From the NCBI RefSeq assembly GCF_002099195.1, contig NZ_NBYX01000041.1:1-32063 (forward strand): DNA of 32,063 nt, given 5' to 3'. The position numbers and the translations under genes are program-made. A model generated the notes under the pieces. The model was not told the origin of the DNA and did no database searches. It was given only the letters and a program-made list of their open reading frames with translations. Below, piece after piece: positions 1 to 8,426 of the stretch (its first letter is position 1; the number at the start of each line of letters is the position of its first letter). This stretch comes from Burkholderia puraquae (GTDB taxonomy: Bacteria; Pseudomonadota; Gammaproteobacteria; Burkholderiales; Burkholderiaceae).

Positions 1-1398
1 CTGTTAGCCGACGACAGGCCCGTCGAAGTCGACGTGGACAACGACGTGATGGAGCTATTCGCCGACGACAGGCCCGTCGAAGTCGACGTGGACAGCGAGC
101 CGATCGAGCTATTCGCCGACGAGAGACCCGTCGAGGTCGAGGTCGACAACGAGCCGATCGAGCTGTTGGCCGACGAGAGGCCGGTCGAGGTCGAGGTGGA
201 CAGCGAGGTGATCGAGCTGTTAGCCGACGACAGACCGGTCGAGGTCGAGGTCGACAGCGACGTGATCGAGCTGTTTGCCGACGAGAGGCCGGTCGACGTG
301 GAGGTCGACAGCGACGTGATGGAGCTGTTAGCCGACGACAGGCCCGTCGAAGTCGACGTGGACAGCGAGCCGATCGAGCTGTTAGCCGACGACAGGCCGG
401 TCGACGTCGAGGTCGAGAGCGAGCCGATCGAGCTGTTGGCCGACGACAGGCCGGTCGAGGTCGAGGTGGACAGCGAGCCGATCGAGCTGTTCGCCGAAGA
501 CAGACCGGTCGACGTGGAGGTCGACAACGAGCCGATCGAGCTGTTTGCCGACGAGAGGCCGGTCGACGTGGAGGTCGACAGCGACGTGATGGAGCTGTTA
601 GCCGACGACAGACCCGTCGAGGTCGAGGTGGACAGTGACGTGATCGAGCTGTTCGCCGACGAGAGGCCGGTCGAGGTCGAAGTGGACAACGACGTGATCG
701 AGCTGTTAGCCGAGGACAGACCGGTCGAGGTCGAGGTCGAGAGCGAGCCGATCGAGCTGTTAGCCGACGACAGGCCGGTCGAGGTCGACGTGGACAACGA
801 GCCGATCGAGCTGTTGGCCGACGACAGACCGGTCGAGGTCGAAGTGGACAACGAGCCGATCGAGCTCGTGGCCGACGACAGGCCGGTCGAGGTCGACGTG
901 GACAGCGAGGTGATCGAGCTGTTAGCCGACGACAGACCGGTCGACGTCGAGGTCGACAGCGACGTGATCGAGCTGTTGGCCGACGAGAGGCCGGTCGACG
1001 TGGAGGTCGACAACGAGCCGATCGAGCTGTTCGCGGACGAGAGACCCGTCGAGGTCGAGGTCGAGAGCGAGCCGATCGAGCTGTTGGCCGACGAGAGGCC
1101 GGTCGACGTCGAGGTCGACAGCGAAGTGATCGAGCTGTTGGCCGACGAGAGGCCGGTCGAGGTCGAGGTCGACAGCGAGCCGATCGAGCTGTTCGCCGAC
1201 GAGAGGCCAGTCGAAGTCGACGTGGACAACGACGTGATGGAGCTGTTAGCCGACGACAGGCCCGTCGAGGTCGAGGTCGAGAGCGAGGTGATCGAGCTGT
1301 TAGCCGACGACAGACCCGTCGAGGTCGAGGTGGACAGCGAGGTGATCGAGCTGTTAGCCGACGACAGACCCGTCGAAGTCGAAGTCGACAGCGACGAA
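1..1398 (-). repeat. Second stalk repeat array, about 26 units of 54 bp, continues beyond window
   Basis: Same 54-bp unit as the array at 1980-3354, located after the second head and neck in protein order. It encodes the distal part of the coiled-coil stalk leading to the membrane anchor. The left window edge cuts through a unit, so the total length is unknown. Confidence 0.9.
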
Positions 1399-4364
1399 AT
1401 GGCGCTGGATGCGGTATCAACCTGTTGGGCGACCGAATAGAGCTGGCTGCCGTTGATCGCGTCGGTACTGGTCGACGTTACCTGGCCGGCGGCGACGTTG
1501 GTGATTTGTCGCTCGTTGTTGAGGCTGCCGACGCTAACGGTGCCGACCGGCGAAGTGCCTGCGAAGCCGCCGAACGTGACGCCGCCGACGGTCGCGCTGC
1601 TCGTGGCAACGGCCGGGCCGGTCTTCGAGTTGGCGCCGAGCGCAACGGAATTGCTGTCGCCGGCGGTGGCGCTGTTGCCAATGGCAACGGCATCCTTGGC
1701 GCTGGCAACGGCGCCGGTGCCGATTGCGACGGCGTCGGTGCCGGTCGCGGTGCTGTCGGCGCCGGTCGAGTTCGCGTGGAAGTACTTGATGCCCTGGCTG
1801 TTGATGTTGTTGATCGCCGAGCCGACGCTATTGGCGGTCGACGTCGTGCCGTTCGCGTTGTACGTGGTGTACGCCGGCGCGGAAACCTTGCCCGTCGTCG
1901 GATCGTACGTCGAGCCGCCGCCGAGTGCCGACGCCGTGCTGGTGCCGAGGTTGTCCGTCTTTGTCGAGACCGTGCTCAGGCCGGTCGACAGCGAGCCAAT
2001 CGAGCTGTTGGCCGACGAGAGCCCCGTCGATGTAGAAGTGGACAGCGACAGGACCGTGCTATTGGTCGCGCTCAGGCCGGTCGACAACGAGCCGATCGAG
2101 CTCGTGGCCGACGACAGGCCGGTCGAGGTCGAAGTGGACAGCGAGGTGATCGAGCTGTTTGCCGACGAGAGGCCGGTCGAGGTCGAGGTCGACAACGAGC
2201 CGATCGAGCTGTTGGCCGACGACAGGCCGGTCGAGGTCGAGGTCGAGAGCGAGCCGATCGAGCTGTTAGCCGACGAGAGGCCGGTCGACGTCGAGGTCGA
2301 GAGCGAGCCGATCGAGCTGTTAGCCGACGAGAGGCCCGTCGAGGTCGAGGTCGACAGCGAGGTGATCGAGCTGTTAGCCGACGAGAGGCCAGTCGAGGTC
2401 GACGTGGACAGCGAGGTGATCGAGCTATTAGCCGACGAGAGGCCGGTCGACGTCGAGGTCGACAGCGAGCCGATCGAGCTGTTAGCCGACGACAGGCCGG
2501 TCGAGGTCGAAGTCGACAGCGACGTGATCGAGCTGTTGGCCGACGAGAGGCCGGTCGACGTGGAGGTCGACAACGAGCCGATCGAGCTGTTCGCGGACGA
2601 GAGACCCGTCGAGGTCGAGGTCGAGAGCGAGCCGATCGAGCTGTTGGCCGACGAGAGGCCGGTCGAGGTCGAGGTCGAGAGCGAGCCGATCGAGCTGTTG
2701 GCCGACGAGAGGCCGGTCGAGGTCGAGGTCGACAGCGAGCCGATCGAGCTATTCGCCGACGACAGGCCGGTCGAGGTCGAAGTCGACAGTGACGTGATCG
2801 AGCTGTTGGCCGACGACAGGCCGGTCGAGGTCGAGGTCGAGAGCGAGCCGATCGAGCTGTTAGCCGACGACAGGCCGGTCGACGTCGAGGTCGAGAGCGA
2901 CGTGATCGAGCTGTTTGCCGACGACAGGCCGGTCGAGGTCGAGGTCGACAACGAGCCAATCGAGCTGTTTGCCGACGACAGGCCGGTCGAGGTCGAGGTC
3001 GACAACGAGCCGATCGAGCTGTTGGCCGACGAGAGACCGGTCGAGGTCGAGGTCGACAGCGAGCCGATCGAGCTGTTCGCGGACGAGAGACCCGTCGAGG
3101 TCGAGGTCGAGAGCGAGCCGATCGAGCTGTTGGCCGACGAGAGGCCGGTCGAGGTCGAGGTCGACAACGAGCCGATCGAGCTGTTAGCCGACGACAGGCC
3201 GGTCGAGGTCGAAGTCGACAGCGAGCCGATCGAGCTGTTAGCCGACGAGAGGCCAGTCGACGTCGAAGTCGACAGCGACGTGATCGAGCTGTTAGCCGAC
3301 GACAGACCGGTCGACGCCGACGTCGACAGGCTGCCGATCGCGCTCGTGGTCGTGCTCATGCCGGTGCTGAGCTGGGCGACGGTGACGGCGTCCTGTGGCG
3401 CTGAGCCGTCCGCGACGTTGGTGATACGGCGCAGTGCCGACGAGCTGCCGACCGAAACTTCCGACAGCGGCGCAGCGCTGCCCGTCAGATAGCCGGTGCC
3501 CGTTGGCGCGGCCGTGCCGGTCACGCTGCCCGTGCCGAGCGCGACGCTGGACGCGTACCTGGCCGTGCTGCTTGCGCCGAGCGCCATCGAGCTGGTGCCG
3601 CTAGCCGTGGCGCCGTCGCCTTGCGCAATGCCGTACGCGCCGTTGACCGTCGCACCGCGGCCGACTGCGATACCCGACGTGGCACTCGATGCGACGGACG
3701 ACTGCCCGCCGATCGCGATGCCGTCCGACGCGGCCGACTGCGCGCCCTTCGTTGCGTTGCTGCCGATTGCGACCGAGCCCGCGCCCGATGCGATGGTGGA
3801 ATTCGCATACGACAGCGGCGTCGAGCCGTTGCCGCCTGCACCGCCGATCGCGACGGAGTTCAGTGCGTTCGCGGTTGAGCCGAAGCCCAGCGCAGTCGAG
3901 CCGACACCGCTCGCGGTCGTTTCGAGACCGGCTGCGGTGCCCCACATGGCGGCCGAGCTGAGGAAGCCCTGAGCGGTGCCGCCCTTGCCGGTTACCTGAG
4001 CGTAAGTGCCGTAAACCGTCGCGGCGAGGTTGTTGCCGCCGGACGCGTTACAGCCCGTCACGGTCGACCACGTGCCCGAACCGTCGGTGGGATAGGAATT
4101 CGTGTCGCCCATCGTCGTTCGACCGGCAGCGGTACTGCCGCTCGCGGACGTGCAACTCGATGCCGAGAATTGCCCGAACCCGTTGACGGTTCCGGGTATG
4201 TAGGTCGCCGCGCTCGCGAGCGAAGGCAACGCGACCGCCAGTACGGCGGCGACGGCGACCACGATGGCCGACTTGTTCGGCTTGCCCCGTGCCGAATCGA
4301 TTTCGGATGCCGCGACCCAGGCGCCGAGGGCCTCGTTCCAGATCGAGCGGTATGTGCGGTTCAT
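1..4364 (-). CDS. Trimeric autotransporter adhesin (YadA/Hia type), C-terminus outside window
   Basis: Surface adhesin that would be exported by the Sec system and anchored as a trimer in the outer membrane. The frame stays open from the ATG at 4364 to the left edge, about 1454 residues; the C-terminal membrane anchor is outside the window. In order I see: an extended signal peptide region (MNRTYRSIWNEALGAWVAAS) and hydrophobic core ending near ASA at residue 52; a first head with YadA-like SVAIG/GIAIG/SMALG repeats; a neck-like segment (RRITNVADG); a stalk of about 25 18-residue repeats rich in S and T (STSTSTGLSSANSSIGSL type); a second head with a GIKYFHAN Trp-ring motif and AVAIG/SVALG repeats; a neck (QITNVAAG, DAINGSQL); and a second stalk array that leaves the window. 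The Shine-Dalgarno sequence GGAGGT lies 8 bases upstream. Many Burkholderia carry such adhesins, with roles in attachment and serum resistance; the ligand here is unknown. Confidence 0.93.
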   Translation of the reverse strand, partial: MNRTYRSIWNEALGAWVAASEIDSARGKPNKSAIVVAVAAVLAVALPSLASAATYIPGTVNGFGQFSASSCTSASGSTAAGRTTMGDTNSYPTDGSGTWSTVTGCNASGGNNLAATVYGTYAQVTGKGGTAQGFLSSAAMWGTAAGLETTASGVGSTALGFGSTANALNSVAIGGAGGNGSTPLSYANSTIASGAGSVAIGSNATKGAQSAASDGIAIGGQSSVASSATSGIAVGRGATVNGAYGIAQGDGATASGTSSMALGASSTARYASSVALGTGSVTGTAAPTGTGYLTGSAAPLSEVSVGSSSALRRITNVADGSAPQDAVTVAQLSTGMSTTTSAIGSLSTSASTGLSSANSSITSLSTSTSTGLSSANSSIGSLSTSTSTGLSSANSSIGSLSTSTSTGLSSANSSIGSLSTSTSTGLSSANSSIGSLSTSTSTGLSSANSSIGSLSTSTSTGLSSANSSIGSLSTSTSTGLSSANSSITSLSTSTSTGLSSANSSIGSLSTSTSTGLSSANSSITSLSTSTSTGLSSANSSIGSLSTSTSTGLSSANSSIGSLSTSTSTGLSSANSSIGSLSTSTSTGLSSANSSIGSLSTSTSTGLSSANSSITSLSTSTSTGLSSANSSIGSLSTSTSTGLSSANSSITSLSTSTSTGLSSANSSITSLSTSTSTGLSSANSSIGSLSTSTSTGLSSANSSIGSLSTSTSTGLSSANSSIGSLSTSTSTGLSSANSSITSLSTSTSTGLSSATSSIGSLSTGLSATNSTVLSLSTSTSTGLSSANSSIGSLSTGLSTVSTKTDNLGTSTASALGGGSTYDPTTGKVSAPAYTTYNANGTTSTANSVGSAINNINSQGIKYFHANSTGADSTATGTDAVAIGTGAVASAKDAVAIGNSATAGDSNSVALGANSKTGPAVATSSATVGGVTFGGFAGTSPVGTVSVGSLNNERQITNVAAGQVTSTSTDAINGSQLYSVAQQVDTASSAISSLSTSTSTGLSSANSSITSLSTSTSTGLSSANSSITSLSTSTSTGLSSANSSITSLSTSTSTGLSSANSSIGSLSTSTSTGLSSANSSITSLSTSTSTGLSSANSSIGSLSTSTSTGLSSANSSIGSLSTSTSTGLSSANSSITSLSTSTSTGLSSANSSITSLSTSTSTGLSSATSSIGSLSTSTSTGLSSANSSIGSLSTSTSTGLSSANSSIGSLSTSTSTGLSSANSSITSLSTSTSTGLSSANSSITSLSTSTSTGLSSANSSITSLSTSTSTGLSSANSSIGSLSTSTSTGLSSANSSIGSLSTSTSTGLSSANSSIGSLSTSTSTGLSSANSSIGSLSTSTSTGLSSANSSITSLSTSTSTGLSSANSSITSLSTSTSTGLSSANSSITSLSTSTSTGLSSANSSIGSLSTSTSTGLSSANSSIGSLSTSTSTGLSSANSSITSLSTSTSTGLSSAN
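1980..3354 (-). repeat. First stalk repeat array, about 25 units of 54 bp
   Basis: Tandem units of 54 bp (18 codons) inside the adhesin gene. Units differ mainly at synonymous sites and at a few codons (Asn/Ser, Ile-Gly/Ile-Thr), so the array has expanded by unequal exchange and then diverged slightly. The repeat leaves the antisense strand free of stops, which creates long false plus-strand ORFs. Copy number is likely to differ between strains and is hard to assemble from short reads. Confidence 0.9.
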
Positions 4365-4372
4365 GTCCTGCT

Positions 4373-4378
4373 ACCTCC
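4373..4378 (-). promoter_or_regulatory. Ribosome binding site of the adhesin
   Basis: GGAGGT on the minus strand, 8 bases before the ATG at 4364. It supports this start, which also gives the correct extended signal peptide. Confidence 0.75.
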
Positions 4379-4531
4379 AAATGTGCACGCCACACACCGG
4401 TCTCTTTTGTTAGAGGAATGCTCCGTGCGCTCGCGCGAATCTCAAAATTGATGGGCGGAGTTTATTGGAGGAGGATTTTTTAGATTGATAAAAAGTGATA
4501 AATAGAGGGTTTTGAAAGTTAAAGGATGGTT

Positions 4532-4554
4532 AATGCATCGTGTTTTGATGCATT
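4532..4554. promoter_or_regulatory. Inverted repeat AATGCATC-N7-GATGCATT upstream of the adhesin
   Basis: Perfect 8-bp arms (4532-4539 and 4547-4554) around a 7-base spacer, 168-190 bases upstream of the adhesin start and within the AT-rich zone. It may be a regulator binding site or an RNA hairpin in the leader. No regulator can be named. Confidence 0.35.
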
Positions 4555-4709
4555 GAGGCAGAATGTTTTTGAAAGACGTAAGAATGTTAATCGAAGGATT
4601 TGGGTCTTCTGGCTCTTCGTCAAAATTTCTCATAAAAAACAACGAGTTGGGATTGTTTTGTGCGGTAGGTTACACATCCGATCGCTTCAAAAGTAAGACA
4701 AATGAAATA

Positions 4710-4721
4710 GCAAACGTTTGC
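4710..4721. promoter_or_regulatory. Palindrome GCAAACGTTTGC
   Basis: Perfect 12-bp palindrome with a central CG, in the AT-rich region. LacI/GalR-family operators often have such a centre, but no LacI-type gene is in the window, so this is only a candidate operator. Confidence 0.3.
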
Positions 4722-5527
4722 GCACATGGAAATTCTTTCGTAGCTGTAATGTATGTGGATATGCGGGGTCGATAATGCGAGTGCAATCTTGTTAATTTGT
4801 TAATTGATTATTTTTGTACGGATTTAGTGCTGATTTTATTGATTAAGTGAAAATCAATTTAATTTCAAATTTCGAACATCGGGATGTGCTGATTTGCGCA
4901 TCTGGTTTGCTTCGATGGCCCGCGTGACGGGCGTTCCGGGCCGGTTGGCTCGTCGAATTTGTAAAAAAGTGCTACAAGGCGACGGATCGGACCGTCATCA
5001 TTCATCTTTCGAATTTGTCCTATTGACTATTTCGATGATGTTGACGATAGGGGGCGGTTCGAAGATGGAGCGAACCCGTCCGGGAGGCGCTACCCGCTTC
5101 AGTTTTGCGCGGGCTGGAGACAGGTTGTCAAAGACGCTGGCGCGTCGGCGGCGACGTGCCCGAAACGTCAATCCTGGGTGTGACAATTTGCCCGGGCGGG
5201 GCGCGGGTGCCGAAGAAAAAAGGGTGGGAATAAATGTGTCAGGTACGCGACATCCGGCAGGCGGATGCAGGTCGGTGCGGTTTCGCACCGTATCCAATAG
5301 GGTGACTTTGCGTGGACGGCGGGGCGGGCCGCCCCGCGTGATGCGGTTCGCTATCCAGTTGCGGCACACGCGTAGCGACGTTCGAACGGGACGCGGCACG
5401 AGGGGCCCGGGACCGAACGGCTGCGCCGAACGCTGCGTATCGCTTGCTGCATGCCCGGGCCGGGTGGGTCGTTGTGCGAACGGTCAGGTCGGGGGATCGG
5501 CCGATCGAGTTCCAGACACCCGTTTTT

Positions 5528-5553
5528 CCTGTGCTCCGCTGCGGGAGCACAGG
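5528..5553. other. Perfect 10-bp inverted repeat just downstream of the small secreted protein gene
   Basis: Arms 5528-5537 and 5544-5553 with a 6-base loop, about 50 bases past the stop at 5601 on the minus strand. It could stabilise or end the transcript. In the minus-strand RNA it is followed by A residues, not U residues, so it is not a classical intrinsic terminator. Confidence 0.4.
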
Positions 5554-5600
5554 CGAGCCTTGTGTCTATGTCCCGACGCGCGGACCAGCCCCGGCCTCCG

Positions 5601-5939
5601 TCACGGTCTGGGCATCGGTGTGCAGTCGATGGCCACCGTTGCGGACGGCTCTTGCGTCGCACTCGAACCGGCCAGCGCGGTCAACGATCCGGCCTGATTG
5701 GTCAGGCACTGCACGCTGACCGTATGCGCATCGATCGGGGTCATCGTGATATTGCGGCCTTGCCAGGTGAACGCAAGATTGGTCGACGGGGTGTTCAACG
5801 GTACCGTCGTGCCGGTGGCGGTACATTGGCCGCCGGATGGCGAACTGCATTGCAGGGAGACGGAGGACCCGGCGGCGATAGCCACGCCGGCCGCGCCGGC
5901 CAGGACCACACCGATAATTGCATGGGAAATCGATTTCAT
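5601..5939 (-). CDS. Small secreted protein of unknown function
   Basis: 112 residues from the ATG at 5939. The protein starts MKSISHAIIGVVLAGAAGVA and has a typical Sec signal peptide with likely cleavage after AIAAG around residue 22. The mature part is about 90 residues and has four cysteines (LQCSS, GGQCT, VQCLT, IDCTP), enough for two disulfides in the periplasm or outside the cell. An AGGA sequence about 8 bases upstream supports this start; the frame extends further upstream to 6293, but that extension has no signal peptide and shows poor coding character. No family recognised. It is transcribed towards the adhesin but is separated from it by more than 1.2 kb. Confidence 0.65.
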   Translation of the reverse strand: MKSISHAIIGVVLAGAAGVAIAAGSSVSLQCSSPSGGQCTATGTTVPLNTPSTNLAFTWQGRNITMTPIDAHTVSVQCLTNQAGSLTALAGSSATQEPSATVAIDCTPMPRP

Positions 5940-6320
5940 TTGGAATCCTGAGTAGTGTGTGGAAAATCCGGATGATTCGATCGCATCATGGATTGATGTA
6001 CGCACAAGCAACCCGGTCGCGATGGATGCGATGACTGCCCCGATGCGGCCAAGGATGGCCTGTGGTCGCGGGACATAACGTAAGCGGGCCTGACAGCGAA
6101 TGTCAAGGTAACGTAAGGGCCCGAGGGTTATTCGGTCGTGTGGGTAACGAGTGCCGGTCGATGCGCGGTTGTTGCCAACAGCGAGTGCGCCCGGCTGCGG
6201 ACGATGCGATCGCCGGCGGCCGGATCCGGCGGGATTCGGCCCGCCCCGGCGTTTCGATCGTCGAGAGGTGTCGCCCGGCTGCGGGCCGGGCAACCGGGCC
6301 TTTGTCTGGAGCGGTTTGCC
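5940..6320. other. Intergenic region with one hairpin
   Basis: About 380 bases between the small secreted protein and the ferritin-like gene, both on the minus strand. It should hold the promoter of the secreted protein. The only clear structure is a 7-bp hairpin at 6273-6291 (GCCCGGC/GCCGGGC, 5-base loop), about 30 bases after the ferritin-like stop. It has no U-tract, so a terminator role is uncertain. Confidence 0.45.
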
Positions 6321-7223
6321 TTACTTCTTGAGAAACCGCAGCGCGAACCGCGCCATGCGCGGCACGAACATCGGTCGCAGCAGGCGCTTGTCGTAGCCGG
6401 CCATCCGCCGGTCGTTCTCGGCGAGACACAGTTCGATCAGCTCGCGCGGGTTGAGCGCATCGCCGATGTCGGCGGTGCCGGTCGCCGGGAAGTTCGCGTC
6501 GCGCGCGACGCCGTCGGTGTCGATGCCGCGCGCGATGCCGATGCGTTCCCGGATCAGGTGCACCCACACGGCCGCGACCCGCGCGAAGAACCAGGGCCGG
6601 CGCCACCACGGCAGACTGCGCCAGTACCACGCGTACCAGTTCACGAAGAACAGGATGTGGCGGCCTTCTTCCTGGATCACCGGTTCGAAGGTGTCGACGA
6701 GTTCGGGCGGGAAATAGCCGGAGCGCTGCGCGGAACGGAACAGGCCGAACGCGAAGAAGCTGTCGATGCATTCGCTGAAGCCCGTGACCATCCACCACCA
6801 CTCGGGATCCTTCGGCGCGGGATAGGGCGGCTCGGGGGCGAGCCGGATGCCGTAAGCCTCGACGAGTTTCGACAGCACGACCTTGTGACGTGCTTCCTCG
6901 CCGCCGTCCATCTCGAGCGCGCGGCGTAGCAGCGGATCGCCGATCGTCGCCGCATAGGTTGCCACGCGGATCGATGCACGGCCTTCGGTCTGCACCGCGA
7001 TGTCCCAGATCGGCAGCGACGTCAGCCGCTTGAGCTCGGCGGGCTTGAGCGCCGGCCAGTCGATCACGGCCGGCTTGTACGGGTTGTGTGTGTCGAGCAG
7101 CATGCGGCAGAACATCTGCTTGTGCGCATCGGAACCGATCCGGACCGGACCTTGCCTCTCGAAGGTCCAGTTGCGCATAGCGTGATCTGCGGCTGCTTGT
7201 TCTTCCTGCAGCGTGTCACTCAT
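6321..7223 (-). CDS. Ferritin-like diiron protein
   Basis: 300 residues, mostly helical. The metal-binding pattern of ferritin-like diiron carboxylate proteins can be read directly: Glu80, then E110-A-R-H113, then Glu151, then E186-G-R-H189, two E-x-x-H pairs spaced as in a four-helix bundle. Family members oxidise or hydroxylate small substrates with O2, or store iron; the sequence does not tell which. The C-terminal third is rich in Trp and Arg (around 195-225) and may touch membranes. The start MSDTLQEEQA is the only sensible ATG at the upstream end. It is on the same strand as the secreted protein and the adhesin, but with a 380-base gap, so an operon is unlikely. Confidence 0.8.
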   Translation of the reverse strand: MSDTLQEEQAAADHAMRNWTFERQGPVRIGSDAHKQMFCRMLLDTHNPYKPAVIDWPALKPAELKRLTSLPIWDIAVQTEGRASIRVATYAATIGDPLLRRALEMDGGEEARHKVVLSKLVEAYGIRLAPEPPYPAPKDPEWWWMVTGFSECIDSFFAFGLFRSAQRSGYFPPELVDTFEPVIQEEGRHILFFVNWYAWYWRSLPWWRRPWFFARVAAVWVHLIRERIGIARGIDTDGVARDANFPATGTADIGDALNPRELIELCLAENDRRMAGYDKRLLRPMFVPRMARFALRFLKK

Positions 7224-7755
7224 GGCTGTTGTTATGCGATTGCGGATTGAAAGATTCTTGCATAGCTTCCGTAATCGCGTATTTTCAAGCGGCCATGCGC
7301 ATGCCGGTGTCGTTGGTCGTTAAAACCGAGCGGATTGACATCTAAGACGAGCGAGGGGGCCCCTGCGCGGTACTGAATGTCGTGCCCTGACGTTCGGTAC
7401 GCAGGCTGGGCATACTCACAAGACCCCTAGGTTTCCGGTGATGTTGCGAAATGGTCACGGAGTCAACAAGGCGAACCCATGTAATCGGATAGGGGGAGGC
7501 TTCGTGTTCTTGCGGGGGCGTTTGGGAGAGCTGTACCGGGCGGCCTTTAGGTCGGCCCCAGGGGCGAACTGGAGACCTCCCAAAACACATACCTGGATCA
7601 TGAGATGAACCCAATTAGATGCAGGGGCCTAATACACAGCAAACTACGCGCAGGGGGAGACGCGCAGGGCGTCCCATATGCGCTCTTCTGATCTGGCAAG
7701 GCCGATGCGTCGTCGCGATACTTAACTCAACGCAATGAACACGGGGGAGCACGAA
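7224..7755. other. Intergenic region with a short direct repeat
   Basis: About 530 bases between divergently read genes. It should hold promoters for both the ferritin-like gene and the winged-helix gene. The 10-bp word ACGCGCAGGG occurs twice with a 14-bp period (7646-7655 and 7660-7669), about 90 bases upstream of the winged-helix gene. A minus-strand ORF at 7342-7614 has no recognisable features and is not called. Confidence 0.4.
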
Positions 7756-8241
7756 ATGAGTGTCGCGACAAAACCGCAGGCAACCAATGCAGTAGACAAG
7801 AGTGTTGCAGCCAAGTGGTCGGCGCCGTTGGCGAAGGCGGGCTGGACTTCTTTCCCGAACATCATTTTCGAGCGTCAGCAGGCGTTGGGCCTTACTCCGC
7901 TCGATATCAATATTTTGATTCACCTCGCTGGTTACTGGTGGAGGCCCGGAGAATATGCACGCCCGTCCAAGGGCACCTTGGCGAAGGCAATCGGTGTGGC
8001 TCCACGCACAATACAAAAGCGAATTGCGGCGATGGAGGCAGCCGGGTTCATCAAACGTATTTACCGCACGACGAGCGTAGGTGACAACGACACGAACGAG
8101 TATGACTTGAGCGGTTTGATCAAGGCGGCTAAGCCATTTGCCGAAGAAAAGATCGCGGAGCGTGAGCGGAGGCAGAAGGAACAAGCCGACCGTCTGACGC
8201 GCAAGAAGCCCCTGGCAATCGTCAAAGGTGGCAAGGCATAG
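7756..8241 (+). CDS. Winged helix-turn-helix DNA-binding protein, plasmid/phage type
   Basis: 161 residues if started at the ATG at 7756, which has GGGGGAG 7 bases upstream; an in-frame ATG at 7735 lacks a binding site. Residues about 45-105 form a winged helix-turn-helix: helices around LTPLDINILIHLAGYWW, then KGTLAKAIGVAPRTIQKRIA (recognition helix) and a wing near FIKRIYRTTS. The C-terminus (about 125-150) is a charged EKIAERERRQKEQADR helix. This layout resembles small replication or transcription regulators of plasmids, phages and integrated elements. Its stop codon lies 5 bases before the first tRNA-like element, so one transcript could cover both. A role in replication or mobility is inference. 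Confidence 0.75.
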   Translation: MSVATKPQATNAVDKSVAAKWSAPLAKAGWTSFPNIIFERQQALGLTPLDINILIHLAGYWWRPGEYARPSKGTLAKAIGVAPRTIQKRIAAMEAAGFIKRIYRTTSVGDNDTNEYDLSGLIKAAKPFAEEKIAERERRQKEQADRLTRKKPLAIVKGGKA

Positions 8242-8418
8242 CAATACGCGGCATAGCTCAAGAGGATAGAGCGCTGATTCAAAGCCACTCGCGGACAGTG
8301 GTCGTAGACGGTTGGCTGGTGCCTCCATCGTACGCATTAGAGATCTGGGTTCAAATCTCGGTGCTGCCCCTTTTTTGAATTGTGCGTGGCTACGGCAATG
8401 CGCAGCGTAGCAATACGC
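8241..8418 (+). repeat. Short GCAATRCGC direct repeats around the tRNA-like elements
   Basis: GCAATACGC at 8241-8249, GCAATGCGC at 8395-8403 and GCAATACGC at 8410-8418, each just upstream of a tRNA-like 5' end or a fragment of one (GCAGCGTAGC at 8402-8411). The pattern suggests that a unit of element plus leader was duplicated in tandem, and that a partial 5' end was left between the two copies. Confidence 0.5.
8247..8369 (+). ncRNA. tRNA-like element 1 with a 57-base anticodon loop
   Basis: Cloverleaf parts can be assigned by eye: acceptor 8247-8253 with 8362-8368 (position 1 is a C-C mismatch), TA at 8254-8255, D stem GCTC/GAGC (8256-8259, 8269-8272), anticodon stem CTGAT/ATTAG (8274-8278, 8336-8340), variable loop 8341-8344, T arm with TTCAAAT at 8350-8356. 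The anticodon loop is 57 bases instead of 7 and holds a hairpin CCACT/AGTGG (8285-8301) and a second hairpin CGTA/TACG. No CCA is encoded, and no anticodon can be assigned. Six T residues follow soon after the acceptor stem, which could end transcription. Element 2 shares the same plan with compensating changes. Confidence 0.7.
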
Positions 8419-8426
8419 AACATTTT

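Larger units (their letters stand above)
4379..5600. other. Long intergenic region: AT-rich part, then GC-rich part, no convincing gene
   Basis: About 1.2 kb separate the adhesin from the next gene. Positions 4440-4890 are strikingly AT-rich for this genome and should hold the adhesin promoter; I could not fix a -35/-10 pair. The AT-rich part contains an 8-bp inverted repeat (4532-4554) and a 12-bp palindrome (4710-4721). The GC-rich part (4900-5600) contains hairpins at 5319-5337 and 5528-5553. ORFs on both strands here have no recognisable features. Confidence 0.6.

Noticed and set aside
34..1440. 468-residue plus-strand ORF of acidic repeats
   Set aside because: It is the antisense of the adhesin stalk repeats; the minus-strand frame gives signal peptide, heads and neck. 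The same holds for 1425-2792, 1453-3492 and 2072-2959.
4563..4775. 70-residue plus-strand ORF in the AT-rich region
   Set aside because: No binding site, no recognisable pattern, and AT-rich composition makes chance ORFs likely to be short and odd like this one.
5528..5553. Intrinsic terminator after the small secreted protein
   Set aside because: Strong hairpin, but followed by A residues in the minus-strand transcript instead of U residues; kept only as an inverted repeat.
4894..5697. 267-residue plus-strand ORF
   Set aside because: Arg/Gly-rich translation typical of non-coding GC-rich DNA; its end overlaps the secreted-protein gene on the other strand.
7342..7614. 90-residue minus-strand ORF
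   Set aside because: Pro/Arg-rich, no recognisable domain or convincing ribosome binding site.
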